Below, in pieces: positions 45,280-53,090 of a stretch of DNA of 64,000 bases. The stretch comes from Enterobacter sp. RIT418 (GTDB lineage: Bacteria > Pseudomonadota > Gammaproteobacteria > Enterobacterales > Enterobacteriaceae). How positions within the stretch are numbered: position 1 is the stretch's first letter; each line of letters begins with the position of its first letter. The position numbers and the translations under genes were made by a program. The notes under the pieces were generated by a model that saw nothing but the letters and a program-made list of their open reading frames with translations, was not told the DNA's origin and made no database searches. The stretch lies in the NCBI RefSeq assembly GCF_003057745.1, contig NZ_QBJD02000001.1, positions 186,001 through 250,000 of the forward strand, given 5' to 3'.

Positions 45280-46530
45280 ATGGAAAGCAAAGTAGTTGTT
45301 CCGGCGGAAGGTAAAAAGATCACCCTGCAAAACGGCAAGATTAACGTTCCTCACAACCCGATTATTCCGTTCATCGAAGGCGACGGCATCGGCGTTGACG
45401 TTACCCCGGCAATGCTGAAAGTGGTTGATGCCGCTGTTGAGAAAGCCTACAAAGGCGAGCGTAAAATTTCCTGGATGGAAATTTACACCGGTGAAAAATC
45501 TACTCACGTTTATGGCCAGGACGTCTGGCTGCCGGCAGAGACGCTGGACCTGATCCGCGATTACCGCGTTGCTATTAAAGGCCCACTGACCACGCCAGTT
45601 GGCGGCGGTATTCGCTCCCTGAACGTGGCGCTGCGCCAGGAGCTGGACCTGTACGTGTGTCTGCGCCCGGTGCGTTACTACCAGGGCACCCCAAGCCCGG
45701 TTAAGCACCCAGAGCTGACCGACATGGTTATCTTCCGTGAAAACTCAGAAGACATCTACGCGGGTATCGAGTGGAAAGCGGACTCTGCTGACGCAGAAAA
45801 AGTGATTAAATTCCTGCGCGAAGAGATGGGCGTGAAGAAAATTCGCTTCCCTGAACATTGCGGTATCGGCATCAAGCCGTGCTCCGAAGAGGGGACCAAG
45901 CGTCTGGTGCGTGCGGCGATTGAATACGCGATCGCCAACGACCGTGACTCCGTAACCCTGGTGCACAAAGGCAACATCATGAAGTTCACCGAGGGCGCGT
46001 TCAAAGACTGGGGCTACCAGCTGGCGACCGAAGAGTTCGGCGGTGAGCCGATCGACGGCGGCCCGTGGCAGAAAATCAAGAACCCGAACACCGGCAAAGA
46101 GATCGTCATTAAAGACGTTATCGCCGATGCGTTCCTGCAGCAGATCCTGCTGCGTCCTGCGGAATACGACGTTATCGCCTGTATGAACCTGAACGGTGAC
46201 TACATCTCCGACGCCCTGGCGGCGCAGGTTGGCGGTATCGGTATCGCCCCGGGCGCGAACATCGGCGACGAGTGCGCGCTGTTCGAAGCGACCCACGGCA
46301 CCGCGCCGAAATACGCGGGCCAGGACAAAGTAAACCCAGGCTCCATCATCCTGTCCGCTGAGATGATGCTGCGCCATATGGAATGGTTCGAAGCCGCAGA
46401 CCTGATTGTTAAAGGTATGGAAGGCGCGATCAACGCGAAAACCGTCACCTATGACTTCGAACGTCTGATGGAAGGCGCTAAGCTGCTGAAATGTTCAGAG
46501 TTTGGTGACGCGATCATCGCGAACATGTAA
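45280..46530 (+). CDS. icd: NADP-dependent isocitrate dehydrogenase
   Basis: Icd oxidises isocitrate to 2-oxoglutarate in the TCA cycle and is switched off by AceK phosphorylation at S113, present here in [14 protein letters not shown]. The 416-residue protein has the E. coli length. A strong AAGGAGAGG ribosome site precedes the ATG. In E. coli the 3' end of icd is a phage attachment site (e14, phage 21). Here the 3' end is followed directly by a terminator, and no duplicated icd tail or phage gene is seen. Confidence 0.99.
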   Translation: MESKVVVPAEGKKITLQNGKINVPHNPIIPFIEGDGIGVDVTPAMLKVVDAAVEKAYKGERKISWMEIYTGEKSTHVYGQDVWLPAETLDLIRDYRVAIKGPLTTPVGGGIRSLNVALRQELDLYVCLRPVRYYQGTPSPVKHPELTDMVIFRENSEDIYAGIEWKADSADAEKVIKFLREEMGVKKIRFPEHCGIGIKPCSEEGTKRLVRAAIEYAIANDRDSVTLVHKGNIMKFTEGAFKDWGYQLATEEFGGEPIDGGPWQKIKNPNTGKEIVIKDVIADAFLQQILLRPAEYDVIACMNLNGDYISDALAAQVGGIGIAPGANIGDECALFEATHGTAPKYAGQDKVNPGSIILSAEMMLRHMEWFEAADLIVKGMEGAINAKTVTYDFERLMEGAKLLKCSEFGDAIIANM

Positions 46531-46552
46531 TCCACTTGATGGGTTAAACGAG

Positions 46553-46583
46553 AACGGGAGCGGATAGGCTCCCGTTTTTTTTT
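46553..46583 (+). terminator. Terminator of icd
   Basis: AACGGGAGC and GCTCCCGTT with a 6-base loop are followed by a run of nine T. Confidence 0.9.
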
Positions 46584-46891
46584 AACCCAAAATCTGCCTG
46601 ATTTCTCCCCGCTGTGTGTACCGATACCTTGTTGTGTTCTCTGGTAATGAAATCATCTCAAGCCAGAATACTTACGACGCGCAAATGCCTTCGCAAAATT
46701 ACCCTTCAATTTTCATATTTCATCAACGGCGTTTACGAATATATATACCTTAAGCTGAACGATTTTCCGGATGCTGTATATCGATAAATAGAGCTATAAC
46801 CGCAGGCTTTAGCGCCAATCGATACGGTAAATACCATGGTAGACTGAACCATAGATGGCTGACTTATGCTCTGCATAAAGAGAGGATGCAC

Positions 46892-47440
46892 ATGGGAAGT
46901 AAATTGACGGGAGGGCTTTTACTCTTGGCTGGAATGTTATTTTCTGCAACGTCGATGGCGATGCAAACTCAGAACGACGATGTGGGCGCACTGATAAACC
47001 AGCGATTATCGTATATGAAGGATGTCGCAGGTTATAAAGCCAGCAATCATCTCCCTATCGAAGATTTGCATCAGGAAGACCGAGTCTTGTTTGACTCAAT
47101 GCTCGAGGCTGAAAAGTTAGGTTTAGACAGAGAGTCGGTAACACCTTTCATACGGGCGCAAATGGACGTCGCAAAGGCAATACAGTACCGTTACCGAGCA
47201 GATTGGTTATCTCTCCCTGAAACGGGCTGGAAACCTCAACCGCTGGATAAAGTCAGAAATAGCATTAGCGTATTAAATAGCCGTATTCTTGCAGCTATTC
47301 GCGCCGGGTTATCCACCGACGAGGCCTGCGCCGACAAAAATAAATTTATCCAACAGCTTAACCAGACGCATCTTAAAGATAGCGACAAAGAACTTCTTTG
47401 GCGTTCATTAGGGAAGATCAAGCTGAAAAACGATAAATAA
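46892..47440 (+). CDS. Secreted chorismate mutase (AroQ-gamma type)
   Basis: This 182-residue protein looks like a monofunctional periplasmic chorismate mutase that converts chorismate to prephenate. An N-terminal signal peptide ends near TSMAMQT. The AroQ helical core is clear: INQRLSYMKDVAGYKASNHL, then DLHQEDRVLF, and a later RAQMDVAKAIQYRYRADW carrying family-type Arg, Lys and Glu/Gln residues. The C-terminal extension typical of gamma-class enzymes contains C110-type and C-terminal cysteine positions only weakly. I chose ATG 46892 because AGAGAGG lies six bases upstream; ATG 46886 touches that site. It is not present between icd and the next gene in E. coli K-12. Confidence 0.87.
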   Translation: MGSKLTGGLLLLAGMLFSATSMAMQTQNDDVGALINQRLSYMKDVAGYKASNHLPIEDLHQEDRVLFDSMLEAEKLGLDRESVTPFIRAQMDVAKAIQYRYRADWLSLPETGWKPQPLDKVRNSISVLNSRILAAIRAGLSTDEACADKNKFIQQLNQTHLKDSDKELLWRSLGKIKLKNDK

Positions 47441-47600
47441 AATAACGCCATCGTTTTACTGCCAGCGGGAATATTCAAGGGCGTATCTCAAGTCGTCTGA
47501 GCGTTGCCGAGCGGAGCGGGCAGCAACAGGGCAGGTAAAAAGTAAAATCCTCCTCGTGAATACGCTACAATTTCTGCAAACACACTTTTGCTGAATGTGA

Positions 47601-48272
47601 ATGATGGCTATCGATAAATTTGAACGACCAAAACTTGAACTCCCTAACGGCGCAAATAAATTGTTACTTCACTCCTGCTGCGCCCCCTGTTCCGGGGAGG
47701 TAATGGAGGCCATTCAGGCCTCGGGGATTGAGTACACCATCTACTTCTACAATCCCAATATTCATCCGCAGAAGGAATATCTCATCCGCAAGGAGGAGAA
47801 TATCCGTTTCGCTGAAAAACATGGCGTGCCTTTTGTCGATGCAGATTACGACACCGACAACTGGTTTGCCCGCGCAAAAGGGATGGAGTGGGAGCCGGAG
47901 CGCGGCGTTCGCTGCACCATGTGCTTTGATATGCGCTTTGAGCGCACGGCGCTGTATGCGGCGGAACACGGTTTTAGCGTCATCAGCAGCTCTCTCGGAA
48001 TTTCCCGCTGGAAGAATATGCAGCAGATTAACGACTGCGGACAACGCGCCGCCGCGCATTACCCTGGAATGGTGTACTGGGATTACAACTGGCGCAAGCA
48101 GGGGGGATCGTCGCGGATGATTGAAATCAGCAAGCGCGAGCAGTTTTATCAGCAAGAATACTGCGGCTGTGTCTATTCGCTGCGCGATACCAACATGCAT
48201 CGTAAATCGCAGGGCAGGCCGCTCATAAAGCTGGGTAAGCTTTATTACGGCAGGGAAGACGAAGGGCAATAA
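47601..48272 (+). CDS. queH: Epoxyqueuosine reductase QueH
   Basis: QueH (DUF208) reduces epoxyqueuosine to queuosine in tRNA, a non-orthologous replacement of the cobalamin-dependent QueG. The 223-residue protein has the paired cysteines C26-C27 and C30 in HSCCAPCS, C105 and C108 in RCTMCFDMR, and a further pair in EYCGCVYS near the C-terminus. These probably bind the iron-sulfur cluster and metal pair. ATG 47601 and 47604 are adjacent alternative starts. Standard E. coli has queG only, so this is an accessory gene here. Confidence 0.9.
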   Translation: MMAIDKFERPKLELPNGANKLLLHSCCAPCSGEVMEAIQASGIEYTIYFYNPNIHPQKEYLIRKEENIRFAEKHGVPFVDADYDTDNWFARAKGMEWEPERGVRCTMCFDMRFERTALYAAEHGFSVISSSLGISRWKNMQQINDCGQRAAAHYPGMVYWDYNWRKQGGSSRMIEISKREQFYQQEYCGCVYSLRDTNMHRKSQGRPLIKLGKLYYGREDEGQ

Positions 48273-48310
48273 TGCGACGCTGGATATTCCTGCAGGCCGC
48301 TTGAGTTTAC

Positions 48311-48336
48311 TGTCCGCTCGGCGCGATGAGCGGACA
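48311..48336 (+). repeat. Hairpin downstream of queH
   Basis: TGTCCGCTC and GAGCGGACA are inverted repeats with an 8-base loop, 38 bases after queH. There is no T run, so a Rho-independent terminator is not supported. Confidence 0.45.
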
Positions 48337-48457
48337 TCAGCAACTTGCGCCCTGGCAACGCACGCTTATTTGTCTGCAGGAAAATAGCCATTAATGTTAA
48401 TCAAATGGGGCATTTGTAGCACGGATCGAAAAGGTTGGACGGGTTAAGCAGGATAAG

Positions 48458-49096
48458 ATGGTCCTTTTAATAACCATGTTGTATCTAATGCTATTACTCA
48501 AACCCATTCTCCAGTTCGTCTTTTCCTCGCTCGCGATACTGATTGCCATCCTCTGCCTGCATCTCGATGTGAATCTCTTTAACAACGGTCTTTCAGAAAT
48601 CTCCGTCACCGAAATTGTGCAGGAAAGCCTGCTGGCAGCGATCGTTGGCGTCCACCTGTGGCTTGCCCGGCGCAGCGGCGCGATGCGCGCGTGCAATATC
48701 CTCATTGCAGGTTTTTTTATGTCGATGCTGATCCGCGAGCTGGATGCGCTATTTGACATGATTTCCCACGGCAGCTGGGTGTGGTTTGCGCTGGGTGTGG
48801 CAGCGGTCGCCGTAACGAGCGTGGCACGGCATCCCGCAAGGGCGGTACAGCAGCTTGTGGAATACACGCGCACGCCGTGCTGGGGGATCATGCTTTCAGG
48901 ATTGCTGGCCGTGCTGGTCTTTTCCCGCCTGTTTGGCATGGGGATACTCTGGCATAACCTTCTTCAGGACGGCTATCTGCGAATAGTGAAAAACATGGTG
49001 GAAGAGGGGACCGAACTGTTTGGCTATATTCTTTGCGCCACGGCGACGCTTGTCCATCTTGTCGATAGCAACGCCAGGCAAAAAAAAGCCCACTAA
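48458..49096 (+). CDS. Predicted inner-membrane protein, function unknown
   Basis: The 212-residue product has about six hydrophobic segments (starting near 3-30, 55-70, 80-98, 105-120, 140-160 and 185-203) with short loops. A charged VEEGTELFGY motif precedes the last segment, and a basic RQKKAH tail ends the protein. I recognise no named family. The ATG has AGGA four bases upstream. Its last codons overlap a hairpin that reads as a terminator on the opposite strand. Confidence 0.75.
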   Translation: MVLLITMLYLMLLLKPILQFVFSSLAILIAILCLHLDVNLFNNGLSEISVTEIVQESLLAAIVGVHLWLARRSGAMRACNILIAGFFMSMLIRELDALFDMISHGSWVWFALGVAAVAVTSVARHPARAVQQLVEYTRTPCWGIMLSGLLAVLVFSRLFGMGILWHNLLQDGYLRIVKNMVEEGTELFGYILCATATLVHLVDSNARQKKAH

Positions 49097-49105
49097 AAAG
49101 TGGGC
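49081..49105 (-). terminator. Minus-strand terminator with no minus-strand gene
   Basis: On the minus strand, GCCCACT and AGTGGGC with a TTTT loop are followed by a run of seven T. On the plus strand the tail has no T run. It therefore stops transcription arriving from the yeaQ side. Confidence 0.75.
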
Positions 49106-49235
49106 AAGAAATACTGGAAGCAATGTGAGCAATGTCGTACTGAATACCTGAGTGATTTGCTCAACTATTCAGTGTTGAGAAAGATAATCTTTCTCAACAA
49201 AAGATGCAACCCCACATTTCGTGTGGTACGACAAA
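49081..49235 (-). ncRNA. Candidate structured small RNA
   Basis: The segment 49133-49233 can fold as a closing stem (TGTCGTAC with GTACGACA) around three hairpins: TGAATA/TATTCA with an inner GAG/CTC, an exceptional 12-base stem GTTGAGAAAGAT/ATCTTTCTCAAC with a one-base loop (49174-49198), and CCACA/TGTGG. A minus-strand terminator follows at 49081-49105. No protein frame is plausible. Both strands would fold. The minus strand is favoured by the terminator. I know no matching RNA family. Confidence 0.35.
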
Positions 49236-49267
49236 TTTTTCTGAGCAAAAATCGTCCGAAACATTGA

Positions 49268-49313
49268 TGTGATGTATATCACAAATTTCCTTTCTCAAAT
49301 CCTGTGCTATTCT
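49268..49313 (+). promoter_or_regulatory. CRP site and -10 element upstream of yeaQ
   Basis: TGTGATGTATATCACA (49268-49283) matches TGTGA-N6-TCACA exactly. A -10-like element TATTCT with an upstream TGTGC lies at 49303-49313. The CRP centre would fall near -42 to -44 of the expected start, a class II position. The element's form also fits sigma-S promoters. Confidence 0.6.
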
Positions 49314-49361
49314 TTTCCGTGTCGTTGATTTAATGACTAAAACCATACGGAGAGGAAAACG

Positions 49362-49610
49362 ATGGGAATTTTATCCTGGATTATCTTTGGGCTGATTGCG
49401 GGGATTCTGGCGAAGTGGATCATGCCGGGCAAAGATGGCGGTGGTTTTATCGTCACCGTGATACTCGGTATTGTCGGTGCGGTAGTTGGCGGCTGGATCA
49501 GTACGCTGTTCGGTTTTGGTAAAGTCGATGGCTTCAACTTTGGCAGCTTTGCCGTTGCGGTGATTGGCGCGCTGGTTGTTCTGTTTATCTACAGAAAAAT
49601 CAAAAGCTAA
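49362..49610 (+). CDS. yeaQ: YeaQ, GlsB/YeaQ/YmgE-family membrane protein
   Basis: The 82-residue inner-membrane protein of the transglycosylase-associated family has three hydrophobic segments (about 3-20, 27-47 and 57-77) and the motif MPGKDGGGF. It is almost identical in layout to E. coli YeaQ. The function is unknown; relatives respond to general stress. A GAGAGGAAAAC ribosome site precedes it, and a CRP site lies in the upstream gap. Confidence 0.93.
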   Translation: MGILSWIIFGLIAGILAKWIMPGKDGGGFIVTVILGIVGAVVGGWISTLFGFGKVDGFNFGSFAVAVIGALVVLFIYRKIKS

Positions 49611-49627
49611 ACCTGGCGACAGAATGA

Positions 49628-49653
49628 AAAAGGCTGCCGATGGCGGCCTTTTT
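49628..49653. terminator. Bidirectional terminator between yeaQ and yoaJ
   Basis: AAAAAGGCTGCC and GGCGGCCTTTTT form a hairpin with a GAT loop. It serves yeaQ on the plus strand and yoaKJ on the minus strand. Confidence 0.85.
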
Positions 49654-49661
49654 ACGTTGGG

Positions 49662-49736
49662 TTACCACCAGCCGAACTGCGAACCCGCTACGGCCACGAC
49701 GGCCACAACCAGCATGATCAGGGTTGTTTTTCTCAT
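49662..49736 (-). CDS. yoaJ: Small membrane protein YoaJ (24 residues)
   Basis: This 24-codon frame begins MRKTTLIMLVVAVV and ends in QFGWW. It is a single predicted membrane helix with a basic start and a Trp-Trp end. Length and ends match E. coli YoaJ. The ATG follows the yoaK stop directly (TAGATG), so the two are translated from one message. The gene is easily missed because of its size. Confidence 0.85.
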   Translation of the reverse strand: MRKTTLIMLVVAVVAVAGSQFGWW

Positions 49737-49835
49737 CTATGCCCCCGGCGCGGCGTAACCGCCAACAAAAAACCATGCCAAAAATACCACCGCCGTAATA
49801 AAAATGACGACCGGAAAAACGATCCCTATTCTCAT
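49737..49835 (-). CDS. yoaK: Small membrane protein YoaK (32 residues)
   Basis: This 32-codon frame begins MRIGIVFPVVIFITAVVFL and ends GGYAAPGA, a single hydrophobic helix. It matches E. coli YoaK in length and sequence pattern. CAGGTGAAAGC precedes the ATG as ribosome site. It is the upstream partner of yoaJ and shares the downstream hairpin with yeaQ. Confidence 0.87.
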   Translation of the reverse strand: MRIGIVFPVVIFITAVVFLAWFFVGGYAAPGA

Positions 49836-49880
49836 GCTTTCACCTGTTTCGGTTTACGTAACGCCATAGAGTGTACGAGG

Positions 49881-50909
49881 TTAATCCACGGCGAGAAAGT
49901 GCGTTTTGCTTTTTGATTTTTTATCCTGATACATCGCGCTGTCAGCGGCGCGCAGGGCGCTGTCCGCATCGGTGCTGGCCGGGTCAACCGCAATCACGCC
50001 AAGGCTGGCACCGGGATAAATCAGATGAACCTCGCCAAGCCAGTATTCTCCAGCAATACGCGCGCTAAGTCGGGTTTTCAGCAGGTTGAGCTGTTCACGC
50101 TCGCCGCTCCTGCCGTTTTCGCACAGGCACGCCACCAGAAATTCATCGCCACCCAGGCGGCCGATAATCTCGTCCTGCGTTTGGCCTTCGGTCAGCCGTT
50201 TTCCAACCTCAATCAGGAACTGGTCGCCCGCTTCATGCCCGAAGCGATCGTTAATGAGCTTGAAATTATCCAGATCGATAAAGGCGATCGCGGCGTTGCG
50301 CTTCAGGTGCCGCGCCAGCGAGAAGAGCGTGGTGAGGTTTTCAAAAATGGCCCGACGGTTAGGCAGGCCGGTGAGGGCGTCCGTATAGGCGTGCGCGATG
50401 AGCGCCGCATTCGCCTCGCGCAGCTGCGCAACCAGCGACTCTTTCTGAATGTATTGGGCAATCAGTCCGGCAAACAGCCTGAGCACCTGCTCGCCGCGCT
50501 CGCTAAGCTGCTTCTTTTGCGTGCTGGTAGCGCAGAGGGTGCCGTAGAGCGAACCATCAGCCAGATGAATGGGAATGCTCATGTAGCTGGTAATACCCAG
50601 GGCTTTCGCTGCTTCACACTCCGGCCATCGTTCTGCCACCTCATTGCTAAAGAGCGTGCCGCTGTCTATTGCGCGCTTGCACAGCGTTTCACCCCACGGA
50701 ACGCTCAGCCCCTCCGGGATCTGCATCTGTTTGCTGTTTCGCGCGTATAAAATATGCTGCAGCCGGGCGTTAATGTCGACTTTGGTCAGGTAGGTTGACT
50801 CCATATCAGACACCATCTCCAGCATCTCCAGGAGCTGGCGGACGAGGCTTTCAAGGGATTGCTCGGTGCTGAGGGTTTCTGAAACGCGGGCAAGGATAAC
50901 ATCTGACAT
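49881..50909 (-). CDS. dgcP: Diguanylate cyclase DgcP (GAF-GGDEF)
   Basis: DgcP (YeaP) makes c-di-GMP. The 342-residue protein has an N-terminal GAF domain (about 20-165) and a GGDEF domain with DALTGLPNRRAIFENLTTL and GRLGGDEF. No RxxD inhibitory site precedes the active site. I placed the start at ATG 50909 (MSDVILARVSETL), the position that aligns with E. coli. Upstream in-frame codons to 51023 are unlikely. Soluble, with no membrane segment. Confidence 0.95.
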   Translation of the reverse strand: MSDVILARVSETLSTEQSLESLVRQLLEMLEMVSDMESTYLTKVDINARLQHILYARNSKQMQIPEGLSVPWGETLCKRAIDSGTLFSNEVAERWPECEAAKALGITSYMSIPIHLADGSLYGTLCATSTQKKQLSERGEQVLRLFAGLIAQYIQKESLVAQLREANAALIAHAYTDALTGLPNRRAIFENLTTLFSLARHLKRNAAIAFIDLDNFKLINDRFGHEAGDQFLIEVGKRLTEGQTQDEIIGRLGGDEFLVACLCENGRSGEREQLNLLKTRLSARIAGEYWLGEVHLIYPGASLGVIAVDPASTDADSALRAADSAMYQDKKSKSKTHFLAVD

Positions 50910-51040
50910 GACGGTAGATAGACTCCCATACAGAAGATGTCCGCATCTGCATGTTGTGCTGAAATATTGGGCTCCTGCCATAGTAAAACATGAAGTTAAA
51001 AAATTTAATATATTCGTGAGCAAAGTGCGGGGAGGAGATG

Positions 51041-51069
51041 AAAAAAATGCCCCGTCGTTGAAACGGGGC
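51041..51069 (-). terminator. Minus-strand terminator upstream of dgcP
   Basis: On the minus strand, GCCCCGT and ACGGGGC with a 7-base loop are followed by ATTTTTTT. No minus-strand gene lies between it and yoaF, so it ends an unassigned or antisense transcript. Confidence 0.65.
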
Positions 51070-51213
51070 CAAACATCTTGATTACGGAATGATGCTCTCT
51101 GGTCAAATCGAGAACAGGCGATACGTTAGCGCAGAAAAGTGCAGGTTTAATGGAGAAATCATGGAGAAAGCGCGTTACCCTTAGGTTTTCGAGTCACTTA
51201 AAGGATCGTTACG

Positions 51214-51468
51214 ATGAGATATCTGTTACTGGCTATGGCGCTGCCGCTCGCGGCCTGCAGTACTGCACCAACGCCCCAGGATGCCCCAAAACCCCCGCAC
51301 GCGATCGGCATGGCAAACCCGGCGTCTGTGTACTGTCTGGAAAAAGGCGGAGAGCAGATCCCGATTCAAAGCCCGCAGGGCGTGCGTACGGAGTGCAAAT
51401 TACCCGGCGGCGAGGTGATTGATGAGTGGGAACTCTATCGTCGCGACCACCCGCAACCCGCCAGGTGA
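51214..51468 (+). CDS. yoaF: YoaF, DUF333 lipoprotein
   Basis: The 84-residue lipoprotein has lipobox LAAC (C15) and the DUF333 hallmark GMANPASVYCLEKGG with a partner EC(K/N)LPGGEVIDEWELYRRDH. It is the E. coli YoaF orthologue by length and position near dgcP. Its function is unknown. The residue after the lipid cysteine is Ser, consistent with the outer membrane. Confidence 0.93.
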   Translation: MRYLLLAMALPLAACSTAPTPQDAPKPPHAIGMANPASVYCLEKGGEQIPIQSPQGVRTECKLPGGEVIDEWELYRRDHPQPAR

Positions 51469-51548
51469 CAGACGGATAGCGAGTGCGATACACTTCTCTT
51501 TAGGATTTATCTCAATCACTATCTGAAGTAATTCACCGCGAGAGAAGT

Positions 51549-51854
51549 ATGTTTCAGCTTAAACCGGGCAGCCTGGCGATCGTCATCGGCGCTCGTACGA
51601 CGGCAGGGCGTCGTAATATCGGTAAGTCAGTCGAATTATTCGGCCTGTGCCAGCCCGGACAGCGTTTTTTAAACCCGGTAAACGGCGTCATGACGCAGCT
51701 GCCGACCACGGCGGATCGCGCGCTGTGGCTGGTGACGGGGGACGTTTATGCCTTTGATAATCAACATGGCTTTGCGTTTGTGCGCCCGGAGCACCTGATG
51801 CCGCTCGCGCCGGATGACGTGGCGCAGGCGCGCGATGAGCTGGCCCTTTTCTGA
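51549..51854 (+). CDS. Conserved hypothetical protein, SH3-like
   Basis: The 101-residue soluble protein begins MFQLKPGSLAIVIGARTTAG, a pattern of short beta strands with a glycine turn like KOW or SH3-type barrels. It has no signal peptide or membrane segment. The ATG is preceded by GAGAGAAGT. It lies between yoaF and yeaO and is convergent with yeaO (adjacent stops). I cannot name a family with confidence. Confidence 0.7.
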   Translation: MFQLKPGSLAIVIGARTTAGRRNIGKSVELFGLCQPGQRFLNPVNGVMTQLPTTADRALWLVTGDVYAFDNQHGFAFVRPEHLMPLAPDDVAQARDELALF

Positions 51855-52199
51855 TTAAAGATGGCGCAGCCAGTCGGCCAGCACCAGGGCGTGATTTTGC
51901 TGCGTATTCTTCGCGCCGTACAGCAGCGTGACGGTCTGCTTTTTCGCTATCTCCGCGAGGCGCATGCCTTCCTCTTTATGCTGCGCCAGCTCCTGCCGAT
52001 AGGCCTTGCTGAAGTGCGAAAAATCCATCGTTTCACCGTGGAAGGCTTTACGCAGCTCGCTTGAGGGCGTCAGCGTTTTGCACCATTCATCATACGCAAG
52101 GTCGGTTTTTTTCACCCCACGCGGCCAGAGTTTATCAACCAGCACCCGGTAGCCGTCTGCCGCGCTTGCCTCTTCGTACACTCGCTTGCACTGGATCAT
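51855..52199 (-). CDS. yeaO: YeaO, DUF488 family protein
   Basis: The 114-residue protein belongs to DUF488, with the signature YRVLVDKLWPRGVKKTDL and a C-terminal TLLYGAKNTQQNHALVLADW. E. coli YeaO has the same length. The function is unknown. Transcribed toward the hypothetical gene at 51549-51854, with abutting stop codons. Confidence 0.93.
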   Translation of the reverse strand: MIQCKRVYEEASAADGYRVLVDKLWPRGVKKTDLAYDEWCKTLTPSSELRKAFHGETMDFSHFSKAYRQELAQHKEEGMRLAEIAKKQTVTLLYGAKNTQQNHALVLADWLRHL

Positions 52200-52347
52200 T
52201 TTTCCTCCTTACCACACATACCGTTCGCCCAACACTATAGCACTTTGCGCTGCCCCTCCCAATTTAAGGTATTGTGATAAATACAAAAGATCGGTAGTCT
52301 GAGGTTCCTTATGTTATCGGATAAAACTCTGGCGTAAGGAACCACTC

Positions 52348-53055
52348 ATGGAACTCTCCCCGGTTAAAACAACGCTGCGCATTGCCCTCGTGGGCGATTA
52401 CAACCCCGACGTGGTTGCGCATCAGGCGATCCCTCTGGCAATTGATGATGCAGCGGCCGTTCTGGACCTCACCGCTGATTACGACTGGCTTGCGACGACC
52501 GAGCTGACCAGCCCCGAAGATCTGGTGGGTTACGACGCCATCTGGCTGGTTCCGGCAAGCCCGTATAAAAACGCTGAGGCGGCATTCATCGCCGCACGCT
52601 ACGCGCGTGAAAATAGCATTCCTTTCCTCGGCACCTGCGGTGGGTTCCAGCATGCGCTGATTGAATATGCTCGCAACGTGCTGGGCTGGCGCGATGCCGG
52701 ACACGCCGAAACCGACAGTGAAGGAACCATGGTGATTGCGCCGCTGGCCTGTTCGCTGGTGGAAAAAACGGACGGCATTGAGCTGCGCAACAACACGCTG
52801 ATTGCCAAGGCCTACGGCAAACCGGAGATTGTTGAGGGCTACCACTGCAACTATGGCGTGTCGCCGGAATTTGCGCAGGAGCTGGAGAGCGGCGATATGC
52901 GCGTGACGGGCTGGGACGAGCAGGGCGACATCCGTGCTGCAGAGCTGATCACGCACCCGTTCTTCGTCATCACTCTGTTCCAGCACGAGCGCGCCGCGCT
53001 TGACGGGCGTCCGGTGGTGCTGGTGCAGGCGATGCTGCGCGCCGCGCGCGGGTGA
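52348..53055 (+). CDS. CTP-synthase-like glutamine amidotransferase domain protein
   Basis: The 235-residue protein resembles only the C-terminal glutaminase domain of PyrG, without the synthetase domain. The nucleophile region reads LGTCGGFQHALIEYARNVLG, keeping Cys and the PyrG-like ARNV helix. The triad segment reads HPFFVITLFQHE, where PyrG has His-Pro-Glu, so the catalytic Glu appears lost. A related family is annotated as CTP synthase C-terminal region-related (seleno)protein. The role is unknown. AAGGA lies seven bases before the ATG. No equivalent is known to me at this E. coli locus. Confidence 0.8.
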   Translation: MELSPVKTTLRIALVGDYNPDVVAHQAIPLAIDDAAAVLDLTADYDWLATTELTSPEDLVGYDAIWLVPASPYKNAEAAFIAARYARENSIPFLGTCGGFQHALIEYARNVLGWRDAGHAETDSEGTMVIAPLACSLVEKTDGIELRNNTLIAKAYGKPEIVEGYHCNYGVSPEFAQELESGDMRVTGWDEQGDIRAAELITHPFFVITLFQHERAALDGRPVVLVQAMLRAARG

Positions 53056-53056
53056 A

Positions 53057-53083
53057 AAAAGGCAGACCCGATGGTCTGCCTTT
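53057..53083 (-). terminator. Terminator of nimT, shared with the amidotransferase gene
   Basis: AAAGGCAGACC and GGTCTGCCTTT with a CGAT loop lie between convergent stop codons. On the minus strand the tail is a T run. Confidence 0.8.
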
Positions 53084-53090
53084 GTCATTT

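Noticed and set aside
46440-46600. Possible prophage attachment site in the icd 3' end
   Set aside because: icd is intact, no second copy of its tail is present downstream and no phage gene follows.
51150-51422. A 90-codon frame overlapping yoaF
   Set aside because: It is out of frame with the conserved lipoprotein and lacks any family feature.
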